A DNA stretch of 64,000 bases from Actinospica robiniae DSM 44927 (GTDB lineage: Bacteria > Actinomycetota > Actinomycetes > Streptomycetales > Catenulisporaceae), in assembly GCF_000504285.1 (NCBI RefSeq), contig NZ_KI632511.1, positions 245,372-309,371 on the forward strand, written 5' to 3'. The notes beneath the pieces are model-generated. The model searched no databases. It worked only from the letters and a program-made list of their open reading frames with translations, and was not told where the DNA came from. Every line of letters begins with the position of its first letter. The first letter of the stretch is position 1. Made by a program: the position numbers and the translations under genes. Below are positions 29,599 to 38,661 of the stretch, one piece after another.

Positions 29599-31857
29599 TC
29601 AGCGGATCGGCGCGTACGGCCGCATCATCTCGTTGTCTTCGTGGTCGATGATGTGGCAGTGCCAGACGTAGCCCGGCCCCGCGGTGGGATCGAAGGGGAA
29701 CCGGTTCTGGCCGGGGGCGGCGCCGTTGGCCGGGGTCTGGCTGGGCGCCCACCGCGCGATCAGCCGCGTCACCTGGTTCGGCATGGTGTTCACCGTGTCC
29801 TTCCAGCCCGCTTCGTTCGGGTTGGGCGGGACGAGCGGGCCGGTCAGGTACGGGCTGAACGCCGGGTTGCCGCCGAGCGCGCCGTCGGCGTTCGGGACGA
29901 GGTAGTCGCGGGGCGGCCCGTAGCCGGGGATGATCTCGCCCGGTTTGTAGTCGACCTTCCCGATGCTGCCGTTACACAGCTGCCCTTCGTAGGTGCCGCC
30001 CGGGAACTCCTTGGCCCAGGCGCGCCGGTAGGCCGCCACGTCGATGTCCTGCCGGTTGAGCACCTGGAACTGGATCAGGTGCAGGTGCATCGGGTGCGCG
30101 AAGTCGGAGGTGACCAGGATCTCCCAGACCTCGGTGGAGCCCACCCGCGGCCGCTCGGTCAGCCACAGACCCTGGCCGTACCCGTCCGGACGCGAGCCTT
30201 GGATCGGCTGCTCGGTCCCGGCCCGCAGGCCGGTCCACATGCTGTTGTTGACCAGCGCGATGAGCGTGCCGCCCGGGTCCCCCGGCCGTTGCGCGCACGG
30301 GACCGTGTCCGGCTCGTTGAGCACGAGCTGGCGCCTGCCGTCCACCGGCAGCCCGGAAGCGGGATCGCCGGTGGACGGGTCGGCGAGTCGCACGATCGGC
30401 GCCGGCTGCCCGGGGCCGCCGCGCAGCGGAGCTCCGGTCGACGGGTCGTACGTGCTGTCCCGGCCGGAGAGCGGCAGGTCCACGTCGAAGCGCATGATCT
30501 GGCCGTCGAGTTTCGGGTCCGGCGGGTCGCCGATCGGGTAGCCGTAGACCCCCGTGTTGGTCAGGACCAGCGACTTTCCCGCTAGCGCCGAGAAGTCGAT
30601 GATCAGGTCGGCGCGTTCCGCCGGCGCGAGCACGAGCCGCTGCGCGTCCGGGCCGCCCGGGGTGTTGAGCTCGGCCGGGGAGTCGAGCAGCCCGCCGTCG
30701 GTGCCGATCTGCCAGAACGCGACCGCGGACGGCGCCGAATACCCGTTCGCGTAGCGCGCCTCGGTCAGGTTCATGGACAGGTAGCGGCCGTTGCACCCGT
30801 TCAGGACGCGGAAGCGGTAGCGCCGCGGCTCGACCCGCAGCACCGGCCAGGTCCGGCCGTTGACCACCATCGCGTCGCCGAGGAAGGCGGGGATCCAGTA
30901 CGGGTGCGCGCGCGGGTTCGGAGGCAGGCCGACCAAGGTCTCCGAGGCCGCGGTCGAGCCGTCCGGGAAGAGCAGCTGGCCGTCGGTGTCGAACTGCCGG
31001 TCCTGGATCGCGATCTCGATCTCGTACGGGTCGGCCGGCAGCCCGAGCGGGTTGTCCGGGCGCCCGGTGTCGTAGCGGTCGCGGACCAGGTAGAACGCGG
31101 CGAGCCCGGCGTACACGTTGAGCCGGGTGACGCCGAGGGCGTGGTCGTGGAACCACAGCGCGGTCGCGGGCTGGGCGTTGGGGTACCGGTAGACCGCCGC
31201 GTTCCGGTCGGTCGGGCGGTAGCTCGCGTACGCGGGTCCGCGCAGGCCGTTCGCGGTGAACCAGGCCTGCGGTCCGCCGTCGTCGCCGGAGGGCACTTCG
31301 CCGCCGTGCAGATGCGCGACCGCCGGAATCGGGCCGCGATAGGGCTTGAACGAGTTCATCTCGTGCAGCGGATCAGCCCAGTGCAGCGTCTGGTCGACGG
31401 TGAGCAGCGGCGCGACCCGGGATCCGCCGTTGCGCCCGGGCAGCTTGTTGACGTAGCGGACGGTGGTGGGCCGGTCCTCCCAGGCCTCGACGGTGCAGCC
31501 CGGCCAGCTCGCCGGCCGGTCCGCTACCTGGTAGCCCCACACCCAGGTGCCCTCCGCGCAGTGCTCCGGATAGACGCAGGCCGGCAGCACCTTCTGCGGG
31601 AACTCGACGAACGAGGTCGTCATCGAGGCCGCGCCGACGCGCTTTCCGCTGAACGTCGGCAGCGCGTCGAGGTACTTGGGGATCTCCCTGCCCGGCAGCG
31701 GAGTCTGCGGCCGGACGACCGAGGCCGCCGCGGGCGACGCGCCGATCAGCGTGTCGAGGGCGGTGACGGACGCGGCGCCGAGTCCTCCCGCCACCAGCAG
31801 TCGGCGCCGGCTGAGCGGCACCGGTCCCGACGGGTCGGACTCTGTTCTCTGCGCCAT
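29599..31857 (-). CDS. Tat-exported multicopper oxidase
   Basis: A 752-residue multicopper oxidase. A Tat signal, LSRRRLLVAGGLGAASVTA, lies near the N-terminus. Copper motifs are HLHGGE and WFHDHALGVTRLN in the first cupredoxin domain, HPMHLHLIQF and YVWHCHIIDHEDNEMMRPY in the last. The HCH-x3-H-x4-M form supplies the type 1 site with an axial Met. The length matches spore-coat CotA-like/bilirubin-oxidase-type enzymes more than two-domain laccases. Likely substrates are phenols or metal ions outside the membrane. ATG 31857 (GGAAAGG upstream) is preferred over the TTG at 31923, which would put 22 extra residues before the signal. Confidence 0.92.
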   Translation of the reverse strand: MAQRTESDPSGPVPLSRRRLLVAGGLGAASVTALDTLIGASPAAASVVRPQTPLPGREIPKYLDALPTFSGKRVGAASMTTSFVEFPQKVLPACVYPEHCAEGTWVWGYQVADRPASWPGCTVEAWEDRPTTVRYVNKLPGRNGGSRVAPLLTVDQTLHWADPLHEMNSFKPYRGPIPAVAHLHGGEVPSGDDGGPQAWFTANGLRGPAYASYRPTDRNAAVYRYPNAQPATALWFHDHALGVTRLNVYAGLAAFYLVRDRYDTGRPDNPLGLPADPYEIEIAIQDRQFDTDGQLLFPDGSTAASETLVGLPPNPRAHPYWIPAFLGDAMVVNGRTWPVLRVEPRRYRFRVLNGCNGRYLSMNLTEARYANGYSAPSAVAFWQIGTDGGLLDSPAELNTPGGPDAQRLVLAPAERADLIIDFSALAGKSLVLTNTGVYGYPIGDPPDPKLDGQIMRFDVDLPLSGRDSTYDPSTGAPLRGGPGQPAPIVRLADPSTGDPASGLPVDGRRQLVLNEPDTVPCAQRPGDPGGTLIALVNNSMWTGLRAGTEQPIQGSRPDGYGQGLWLTERPRVGSTEVWEILVTSDFAHPMHLHLIQFQVLNRQDIDVAAYRRAWAKEFPGGTYEGQLCNGSIGKVDYKPGEIIPGYGPPRDYLVPNADGALGGNPAFSPYLTGPLVPPNPNEAGWKDTVNTMPNQVTRLIARWAPSQTPANGAAPGQNRFPFDPTAGPGYVWHCHIIDHEDNEMMRPYAPIR

Positions 31858-32028
31858 GGCGGCCTTTCCGGGGCGGCCGCGACCTCCGCGCCGGGCCGTG
31901 CCGGGGCGCTCCGACGACGACAACCCTCTGGTATGCGTACTGTGACACGCCAGAGCCTAGCGTCCGGCCCGCGCGACGCCGGGGATCGCCGCGTCGTCCG
32001 TCGCGGCGCGTCGCCGCGCCTTCGGCGG

Positions 32029-32946
32029 TCAGGACCGCGGCAGGGACCAGTTCTGGTCGCCGAGCTGGGCGGCGATCTTTTCCAGCTCCTCCAGGCGCCG
32101 CTGCAGGCTCGGGTGGGTCGAGAAGAGGGTCCACTGCGCGCCGACGGGGGAGAAGAAGAACGCGTTGAACGCCTGGGCGCCGCGCAGGTCCCGGGACGGG
32201 ATCCGGGACTGCTCGCCGGAGACCTTGACCAGCGCCGATGCCAGCGCCGAGGGGCGGCCGGTGAGCAGGGCGCCGTCGTGGTCCGCCGCGAGCTCCCGAT
32301 ACCGCGAGAGGGTCCGGATCAGCACGTAGCTGATCGCGTAGACCGCCGCGGACACGGCCGCGATCGCGGCGAAGATCAGCACCGTGTTCTGGTCGCGCTG
32401 CCGCCCGCCGAACAGCTGCGAGAAGAGCGCGGCGCGCATCAGCAGGCCGGCGAGCACACCGAGGAACGAGGCGACCGTGATCACCACGACGTCCCGGTGG
32501 GCCACGTGGGTCAGCTCGTGCGCGATGACCCCTTCGAGCTCCGGCTCGTCAAGCCGGCGGATCAGCCCGGTGGACACGCACACGACCGCGTGCTTCGCGT
32601 TCCGGCCGGTCGCGAAGGCGTTCGGCATGTCGAGGTCGGCGATCGCCACCCGCGGTTTGGGCAGATCCGCCGACGCGCACAGCCGGTCGACGATCGCGTG
32701 CACCTGGGGCGCCTCGGCCTCGCTCACCTCGTGGCCGTGCAGGGCGGCCAATGCGATCTTGTCGGAGTACCAGTACTGCACCACCAGCAGCGCGGCGAGG
32801 ATCACGATGATCAGCGCGAGGGATTTGAGCAGCACGATGAGGGCTACCGCGAAGCCGACGTACAACAGCCCGAGTAGGAACATCGTCACGCTCATCCGCG
32901 CGACGAGCTGGGCGTTCGGACGGAACCGAGTGCGCATGGCGCTCAC
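32029..32946 (-). CDS. htpX: HtpX-like M48 zinc metalloprotease
   Basis: A 305-residue membrane protease of the M48 family. Two hydrophobic segments lie at about residues 18-65; the zinc site VIAHELTHVAHRD (HExxH) is near residue 141, followed by two further hydrophobic segments and a downstream Glu ligand in RYRELAADHDGA. HtpX degrades misfolded membrane proteins on the cytoplasmic side. MSAMRTRFRPN could start at 32946 or 32937; MRTRF is closer to homologues. It lies downstream of the DUF72 gene, same strand, with about 130 bp between. Confidence 0.92.
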   Translation of the reverse strand: MSAMRTRFRPNAQLVARMSVTMFLLGLLYVGFAVALIVLLKSLALIIVILAALLVVQYWYSDKIALAALHGHEVSEAEAPQVHAIVDRLCASADLPKPRVAIADLDMPNAFATGRNAKHAVVCVSTGLIRRLDEPELEGVIAHELTHVAHRDVVVITVASFLGVLAGLLMRAALFSQLFGGRQRDQNTVLIFAAIAAVSAAVYAISYVLIRTLSRYRELAADHDGALLTGRPSALASALVKVSGEQSRIPSRDLRGAQAFNAFFFSPVGAQWTLFSTHPSLQRRLEELEKIAAQLGDQNWSLPRS

Positions 32947-33072
32947 CTGCTTCCATGGCTCTTCATGTTCAGCTTGATCCTCGGACGAGCCCGCCGCCAG
33001 AGCCGGGCCGAACCTTTCGGCTGCTCTCAGCTTCCGGGTCCGCCCAGCCGGATTCCACGGCCGGACATTCCG

Positions 33073-33969
33073 TTATCCGGATACGGCAGCCGAGCGCAGG
33101 GACGCCTGCAGGCCCGCAGCCGTACGTTGCGCGGTGCCCGCACAGCACGTGTTGACGATCACGTGCACCTCGTGGGCCTGCTGGGTCAGCAGGCGGGCGT
33201 TGCGCGACCACTGTTCGGTCTCAGCGGGCGTGTAGTCGTACCGGTAGCGTTCGCGCTTGTCGCCGTCGATCCAGTGCCTGCTGCGCCCGTGCAGCCGGAT
33301 GACGGCCGTGGGCGCGGTCACCTCGAGGTCCGGCGGCATCGCGCAGGCCGAGTGCTGGGGCATGTCTACGCAGACGTACGCCGCGTCGTGATCAGCGAGA
33401 AGATCCAGGGTCTGGGCGCGCCGCTCCGGATGGAGCCAGGACGCGTGGCGGAACTCCACGGCGGCGGGCAGTGGCCGACACAGCTCGAGCGCCTTCGCCA
33501 CCTGCGTCACGCCGGGCTCGCCCGCCATCACCGACGCTGGAAACCGCAGCAGGACGCGCCCCAGCCGGCCGGCCGCGCGGAGCGGTTCGAGGCCGTCGCG
33601 GAAGTGCTGCCATGCGCCGCGCAGCAGTGCCTCTGGAGCATTGCGGCCGGTCAGGGCGGGTCTCGGAGCCTCGGCCCGCAGCTGCGGCGGCAGCGAGGCG
33701 ATCGGCGTGGAGTGGCCGGTCAAGAGGCGGAAGGCCTTGACGTCCATGATGAGGTCGTCGGTCGCCTCCACCCAGCCCGACACGGTCGCCGCCGTGGGAA
33801 TGGCGTAATAGGACATGTCGACCTCGACCAGCGGGAACCGTTCGGCGTAGTAGGCCAAGCGTGCTGCGGCCGTCCGCGTCTGCGGCGGATACCAGCCGGA
33901 AGCCACCAGGTCGCGGTCCGCCCAGCCCGCCGTGCCGACCAGGATTCGTTCGCTTCGGTGTAGGGCCAT
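33073..33969 (-). CDS. DUF72 family protein
   Basis: A 298-residue TIM-barrel protein of the DUF72 (YecE) family, function unknown. Visible family features are ILVGTAGWADRDLVASGWYP, AERFPLVEVDMSYYAIP, FRLLTGHSTP, LGRVLLRFPAS and AVEFRHASWLHPE. The terminal motif, normally VxxNN with an aromatic residue, reads HVIVNTCCAGTAQRTA here, with two Cys. ATG 33969 is chosen because the family starts just there; the frame extends to 34077 but overlaps the end of the sigma-factor gene. Confidence 0.88.
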   Translation of the reverse strand: MALHRSERILVGTAGWADRDLVASGWYPPQTRTAAARLAYYAERFPLVEVDMSYYAIPTAATVSGWVEATDDLIMDVKAFRLLTGHSTPIASLPPQLRAEAPRPALTGRNAPEALLRGAWQHFRDGLEPLRAAGRLGRVLLRFPASVMAGEPGVTQVAKALELCRPLPAAVEFRHASWLHPERRAQTLDLLADHDAAYVCVDMPQHSACAMPPDLEVTAPTAVIRLHGRSRHWIDGDKRERYRYDYTPAETEQWSRNARLLTQQAHEVHVIVNTCCAGTAQRTAAGLQASLRSAAVSG

Positions 33970-34036
33970 GGGGCCACGGTGCCCCGATTTCGCCGTTGCA
34001 TCCGCGGCGGGGCCGGATGCCCTCGAGATCCGCCGA

Positions 34037-35026
34037 TCACTCCGATTCGAGCGCGTCCGCGAAGCCGAAAACGGCAAGAAGCTCTGGCTTGCCGAACGAG
34101 ACGATCCGGCTGACGCCGCCGCCGGTCACTTCGAGCACGACGATGCCGTAGGGCCGGTATGTGCCGGTCTCATCCCGCACGTAGGCCGCCGCCGCGACCC
34201 CGCCGCTCGCGCCGCCGGGCACGGGGAACATGCGCCACCGGCCGGGCTCGCCGAGTACGCGGTCGCGCAGGACCGGCAGGCAGGTGGCGACGCCGCTGAA
34301 CCAGGCGCGCATGGGCGGCGCCTCTATCGTGGCGTCCTTCAGCAGGAGCTGCGCCAAGCGCTGCGCGTCAGCGGCCTCGAACGCCTTGATGTAGTCGTCG
34401 AGCACCGCTTTGGCCTCTGGCTCGGTCGGCTCGCGGATCTCCTCGACCGTCGGCGCCTGGTCCTTGAGCGTGGCCCGGGCGCGCTGGAGGGCGCTCTTGA
34501 CCGACGCCGTGGTCGTCCCGAGCATCTGCGCGACCTCTTCGGCGGGGAACGCCAGCACATCCCGGAGGACCAGGACGGCCCGCTGCCTCGGTGGCAGCAG
34601 CTGCAGGCCGGCGACCAGTGCCAGCCGCACCCCGGCGCGTCCGGCGACCACGGCCGCTGGGTCGCCGGACTCGGATGCGACCCACGCGCCCGGGATCGGC
34701 TCGAGCCACGGTTCGGCCGGATCCGGCTCGATCACCGCGGTCTCCGGGTCGCCGTCCGGTGCCCCCAGGCCGGACGGCAGCACTCGACGAGCTGCCCGCT
34801 CCCGTTTGGCCAACGCGGTCAGACAGCCGTTCGTCGCGATCCGGTAGAGCCAGGTCCGCACCGAGGAGCGGCCGTCGAAGCCGTCGAAGTGGCGCCACGC
34901 GCGCAGGTACGTCTCCTGGACGAGATCCTCGGCATCGAAGACGGAGCCGAGCATGCGGTAGCAGTGAGCGAGCAGCTCACGGCGGTACGGCTCGGTCTGC
35001 CGGACGAAATCCTCGGTCCCCGCCAC
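34037..35026 (-). CDS. ECF RNA polymerase sigma factor with C-terminal SnoaL-like domain
   Basis: A 329-residue sigma-70-family factor of the SigG/TIGR02960-like ECF group. Sigma-2 is at residues 8-75 (LLAHCYRMLGSVFDAEDLVQ ... LRAWRHF) and sigma-4 at about 125-190 (LLPPRQRAVLVLRDVLAFPA ... SVKSALQRARATL). The last 130 residues form a SnoaL/NTF2-like domain (VLDDYIKAFEAADAQRLAQL), which in this group is thought to modulate activity in place of a separate anti-sigma factor. GTG 35026 has GGAAGGAGC upstream. The TIGR03086 gene lies 37 bp upstream on the same strand, probably in one transcript. Confidence 0.9.
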   Translation of the reverse strand: MAGTEDFVRQTEPYRRELLAHCYRMLGSVFDAEDLVQETYLRAWRHFDGFDGRSSVRTWLYRIATNGCLTALAKRERAARRVLPSGLGAPDGDPETAVIEPDPAEPWLEPIPGAWVASESGDPAAVVAGRAGVRLALVAGLQLLPPRQRAVLVLRDVLAFPAEEVAQMLGTTTASVKSALQRARATLKDQAPTVEEIREPTEPEAKAVLDDYIKAFEAADAQRLAQLLLKDATIEAPPMRAWFSGVATCLPVLRDRVLGEPGRWRMFPVPGGASGGVAAAAYVRDETGTYRPYGIVVLEVTGGGVSRIVSFGKPELLAVFGFADALESE

Positions 35027-35063
35027 GCAAGACGCTCCTTCCTCGCGACCTACATTCTGCGAC

Positions 35064-35645
35064 CTACACTCTGCGCCCGAAGTATGCGGCGAGCCGGTCC
35101 GCCGCGCACGCGTCGGCCGGGGCATCGAGGGCCGGCCCGAACAGGACCTCGGGGTCGTCCGCGGGCCCGCGCAGCGAGTCGACGGCACCGGTTTTCGCCA
35201 AGCTGAGCAGCGACTCGGCGAGATCGGGAACGAGATCGGTGTCCTGCCCGAGAGCGTGGGCGAGGTCCCAGCCGTGCACGAACTGGTCGGTGGCCGCGAA
35301 GCCCGCGACCTCCGCGCCCGAGAACGTGCCGAACGGCAGCTGCACCGTCCGCTCGAGCGTTCCGGGCGCTTCGAAGGCTTCGAGCGCGATCCGGATGCTC
35401 TCCTCGTAGGCGGCCACGAAGTCACCGGCGGCGAAGTCCTCGGCGGCCCCGGCCGCGTCGTCGCCGGTGACCATCGGCGCCCACCAGCGAGCCGTGCCGA
35501 TGAAATGGTTGATGAGCGCGTGCACGTCCCAGGCCGCGCACGGCGTGGGTTTGGCCAGTTCGTCGCGGGTGACCGTGCGCAGAATGCCCAGTGTGCTCTG
35601 CAGAGCCGTCGCCAGCTCCACGCCCGTCTCGGTGTTCGTCCGCAT
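35064..35645 (-). CDS. TIGR03086 family metal-binding (DinB/maleylpyruvate-isomerase-like) protein
   Basis: A 193-residue four-helix protein of the TIGR03086 family in the DinB/MDMPI superfamily. WDVHALINHFIGTARWW carries the first His and ATDQFVHGWDLAHALGQD the His-x3-D-x2-H that completes the metal site. Relatives include mycothiol-dependent enzymes, but the substrate here is unknown. ATG 35645 is favoured by GAGAGGAT upstream; the ATG at 35663 would overlap that site. The gene runs into the sigma-factor gene, so it may be part of the same response. Confidence 0.85.
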   Translation of the reverse strand: MRTNTETGVELATALQSTLGILRTVTRDELAKPTPCAAWDVHALINHFIGTARWWAPMVTGDDAAGAAEDFAAGDFVAAYEESIRIALEAFEAPGTLERTVQLPFGTFSGAEVAGFAATDQFVHGWDLAHALGQDTDLVPDLAESLLSLAKTGAVDSLRGPADDPEVLFGPALDAPADACAADRLAAYFGRRV

Positions 35646-35737
35646 TTTCGCCGATCCTCTCATTCCAGCACGTCATGATCCTTCACTTAGGCAGACTCGC
35701 CGAGATCGGAAAAGGAATCGGTCGGATCACCACTGAT

Positions 35738-36454
35738 TCATGCGCGAGGCGTGGGGTGCGCGAGCGTGTCGAGGCCGTCGAGCAGCCACTCGAGGATGGT
35801 CTCGAAGTCTTGCGGAGCGGCATCGTGGCGCCGCGGGTCGGCGGCCCAGCGGCTGAAATGGGGGTGCTTGCCGTCGGCGGCGATGCGGGCGAGGTAGGGG
35901 GTCGCGGCGTCAGAGAGCTCTGATTCGCTTTCCACGCCGGTGCGGCGGCGCATCGACTGCTCTTCGAGGAGGGCGAGCCCGGAGCCGAGGACGTGTCCGA
36001 GCACGGTGTTGACGAAGCCCATCCGGGTCGAGGCGGGCAGATCGAGCGGGTCGAGCTCGGCGAGCGCGGCTTCGTACAGTGCGAGGGCGTTGGGTCCGAG
36101 CGGGGGGCGGGCGAAGGCGAGGCGCGCAAACCAGGGGTGGCGCTGGACGGACTGCCAGCCGCTGTCTCCCAGCTCGCGCAGCGCCGGCCGCCAGCCTTGG
36201 CCGGTAGCGACGGTGAACCGGCCGTAGACGTGATCGGCCATCAGATCGGCGAGCCCGTCCTTGCTGCCGACGTATCGGTACAGGGCCATCGGGCTGCGCA
36301 CGCCGAGCCGTTCGGCCAGGGTGCGCATGGTGATCTGGCCGTCTGCCTCCTCGTCGGCGAGGGCGATCGCGGCCTCGACGACGCGCTCGCGGGTCAGGGC
36401 CGGCCGGGTGCGCGGGGCATCGGGCTCGTCGAGCCACAGCGGTGGTTTGCTCAT
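35738..36454 (-). CDS. TetR-family transcriptional regulator
   Basis: A 238-residue TetR repressor. The N-terminal helix-turn-helix spans residues 18-65 (TRERVVEAAIALADEE, TMRTLAERLGVRSPMALYRY, VGSKDGLADLMADH). The C-terminal ligand domain has the TetR_C fold with PWFARLAFARPPLGPNALAL and GFVNTVLGHVLGSGLALLEE. It is divergent from a FAD monooxygenase gene across 37 bp that contain two operator-like palindromes, so it very probably represses that gene and perhaps itself. The ligand may be the monooxygenase substrate (inference). Confidence 0.92.
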   Translation of the reverse strand: MSKPPLWLDEPDAPRTRPALTRERVVEAAIALADEEADGQITMRTLAERLGVRSPMALYRYVGSKDGLADLMADHVYGRFTVATGQGWRPALRELGDSGWQSVQRHPWFARLAFARPPLGPNALALYEAALAELDPLDLPASTRMGFVNTVLGHVLGSGLALLEEQSMRRRTGVESESELSDAATPYLARIAADGKHPHFSRWAADPRRHDAAPQDFETILEWLLDGLDTLAHPTPRA

Positions 36455-36476
36455 TTGCCCTCAGCTTAGCAGTCTG

Positions 36477-36509
36477 TGTACGTTGTACAGTATGAGTGGA
36501 CAACGTACA
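36477..36509. promoter_or_regulatory. Double TetR operator covering the monooxygenase start codon
   Basis: Two copies of one palindrome: TGTACGTTGTACA (36477-36489, perfect) and TGGACAACGTACA (36497-36509, one mismatch), centred 20 bp apart. Seen as a pair they also form a perfect 12-bp inverted repeat, TGTGTACGTTGT (36475-36486) and ACAACGTACACA (36500-36511). The monooxygenase ATG (36492) lies between them, and no Shine-Dalgarno site is visible, so that mRNA may be leaderless. Confidence 0.85.
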
Positions 36510-37934
36510 CAGGCCAGCTCCCCGGACGTCCTGATCGTCGGGGGAGGGCTGGTCGGCCTCACCGCGGCGCTGGCGCTGCGCCACCACGGACTCGCCGTGA
36601 CGCTCGTCGAGAAGCACGCCGCGACCTCCCCGCAGCCCAAGGCCCGCCGCTTCCACATGCGCACCATGGAGATCTTCCGCGAGCTGGGGTTGGCCGCCCT
36701 GGTCCGCGAAGCCGCGCGCGACCTGGCCGGACACGACCACTTCGCGGCCGGCCGCACCCTCGCCGAATCCGTCCAGCAGCCGCTGCACATCCCCGGCGGC
36801 CACACGATCGACGAGCTCAGCCCCGAGCTGCCCTGCCTGATCGCCCAGGACCAGCTCGAACCGCTGCTGCGCCAGGCCGCGTCGGACGCCGGGGCCGAGA
36901 TCCGCTTCGGCACGCGCCTGGCAGAGGCATGGCAGGATGCTGACGGCGTGGTCGGGATCCTCGCCGACGGCGAGAAGATCGAGGCGCAGTACCTCCTCGC
37001 CGCAGACGGCGCGCGCAGCGAGATCCGCCGGTCACTCGGCATCGCCCGGTCCGGGCGCGGGGATCTGGGCGAGCCCAGCACCAACGTGTACTTCCGCGCC
37101 GACCTCGCCGATGTCGTGCGCGGGCGGGAGTTCAACCTCTGCAAGATCGAGCACCCCGACGCGGCCGGCTGGCTCGCCTCGATCGACGGGCGCGCCCGCT
37201 GGGTGTTCACCGTCGCAGGGGACCGCGCCGACCGGGCTTGGCCGAACCTGCTGCGCACCGCACTCGGCGTGCCCGCACCGGATCTCGACGTACTCAGTGT
37301 CCTGACCTGGCAGCCGCAGATGCTCGTCGCCGACGCCTTCTCCGCCGGCCGGATCCACTTGGCCGGAGACGCCGCCCACGTGATGCCGCCTTACGCGGCC
37401 AGTGGCGCGAACACCGGTATCGCAGACGTCCACAACCTCGCCTGGAAGCTCGCCGCGGTCCTGCACGGCCAGGCCGATCCCGCCCTGCTCGACAGCTACG
37501 ACGCCGAGCGCCGCCCGGCCGGGTACTTCGTCGCCGACCAGTCCGCCCGCCGATCAGCAGGGTTCGCATCCGGCGTTCCCGACCCGTCCCTCGCCCACCC
37601 CTTCGTCCTCGCGCTCGGCGGGTATCAGTACACGCATGGCGCCGTCATCGCCGTCGATCAGACGGACCCCGAGCCGACCACCGAGTTCGCCCCGGCCGGG
37701 CGCGTCGGCACCCGCATACCGCATCGCTGGCTCGACGCCGCGCGGACCCGCTCGACCATCGACGCGGCTGGACCGGCCTGGGCCGTGCTCAAGGGCGGCG
37801 GCCCACTCACTGACTTTTTGCCGCAGGGCCAACACATCCTGCTGCGCCCCGACCACATCGTCGCCTGGCGCGGTACCGATCCCGACGCTGCCGCCGACGC
37901 GAAGAAGACACTGGCGGAGGCGGCGCCCCGGTAA
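36492..37934 (+). CDS. FAD-dependent aromatic-ring monooxygenase
   Basis: A 480-residue class A flavoprotein hydroxylase (PheA/TfdB/RdmE-like). Dinucleotide-binding VLIVGGGLVGLTAALALR is near residue 12, the DG motif is LLAADGARSEIRR near 170, and GDAAHVMPPYAASGANTGIA near 290 is the second FAD motif. The C-terminal part after residue 390 is a thioredoxin-like domain ending HILLRPDHIVAWRG. It should hydroxylate a phenolic or polyketide compound using NAD(P)H and oxygen. A TetR double operator overlaps the start codon, so expression is probably induced by an aromatic ligand. Confidence 0.9.
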   Translation: MSGQRTQASSPDVLIVGGGLVGLTAALALRHHGLAVTLVEKHAATSPQPKARRFHMRTMEIFRELGLAALVREAARDLAGHDHFAAGRTLAESVQQPLHIPGGHTIDELSPELPCLIAQDQLEPLLRQAASDAGAEIRFGTRLAEAWQDADGVVGILADGEKIEAQYLLAADGARSEIRRSLGIARSGRGDLGEPSTNVYFRADLADVVRGREFNLCKIEHPDAAGWLASIDGRARWVFTVAGDRADRAWPNLLRTALGVPAPDLDVLSVLTWQPQMLVADAFSAGRIHLAGDAAHVMPPYAASGANTGIADVHNLAWKLAAVLHGQADPALLDSYDAERRPAGYFVADQSARRSAGFASGVPDPSLAHPFVLALGGYQYTHGAVIAVDQTDPEPTTEFAPAGRVGTRIPHRWLDAARTRSTIDAAGPAWAVLKGGGPLTDFLPQGQHILLRPDHIVAWRGTDPDAAADAKKTLAEAAPR

Positions 37935-37961
37935 AGTACGAGCACTGAGAGTGGAGGCCTC

Positions 37962-38639
37962 ATGCTCCGTCGCATCAGTGTTCTCATGGCCGCAATGGTG
38001 GTGCTCGCAGGCTGCTCTGGCGGCGGGCGCGTCAGCCACCCCATCGTGAGCGTCAGTCCCTTGCGAATCCTCGTGCCGTCGCCGGGCAGCAGCAAGTCGG
38101 CCGAGATCGTGCAGTCGTCGGACACCGTGCTCCGTGCGCACCTGATCACCCTCTCCGACCTGCCCGCCGGCTGGAAGGAGAGCACAAGCGCCGGCACAGA
38201 CCTCGACGCGAGCTGCAAGGCGATCAGCGATCCAGCCTTCGACGCATTGCCCTTACACGCCGAAGCCGACTTCACCGCGGACTCGGGAAGTATGCCCATC
38301 TTGGCTGAGACCCTCGCTTACGGCGGCACAGACGAGGTGGATGCCGCTTGGAAGAAGTACGTGACGCCTGTATCAGCGTGCGAGCATCTCACGATGCGGC
38401 TAACTGGACAGACGCATCAAATGGTCCTCGCGCAGACGTCGCTCCCGCGGAGCGGCGACGCGTCCGACGCTCGGCGTGCGCTGAGCACGTCCGGACGCTC
38501 TGCGTCGGTCTACCTCGTCCTGATCCGCAGGGGCGACCTGCTGGAGTCGGTCACGTACGCGGCCTGGGGTACGCCGAGCGCAAGCGACGTCCAACGCCTC
38601 GTCGAAACGGCCGCCGTGAACACCGCCGAGCTCAGGTGA
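37962..38639 (+). CDS. Lipoprotein of unknown function
   Basis: A 225-residue lipoprotein with signal peptide LRRISVLMAAMVVLAGC and a clear lipobox (VLAGC). The mature part has the order seen in actinobacterial sensor-like lipoproteins: a ready motif LITLSDLPAGWKES, two Cys (residues near 87 and 131) that may form a disulfide, and a final helix DVQRLVETAAVNTAELR. No catalytic residues are visible. It is 27 bp downstream of the monooxygenase and may share its transcript. Its stop is followed by the hairpin at the end of sdhB. Confidence 0.75.
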   Translation: MLRRISVLMAAMVVLAGCSGGGRVSHPIVSVSPLRILVPSPGSSKSAEIVQSSDTVLRAHLITLSDLPAGWKESTSAGTDLDASCKAISDPAFDALPLHAEADFTADSGSMPILAETLAYGGTDEVDAAWKKYVTPVSACEHLTMRLTGQTHQMVLAQTSLPRSGDASDARRALSTSGRSASVYLVLIRRGDLLESVTYAAWGTPSASDVQRLVETAAVNTAELR

Positions 38640-38661
38640 CCCTCGCCCCCGCTCGGCGACC

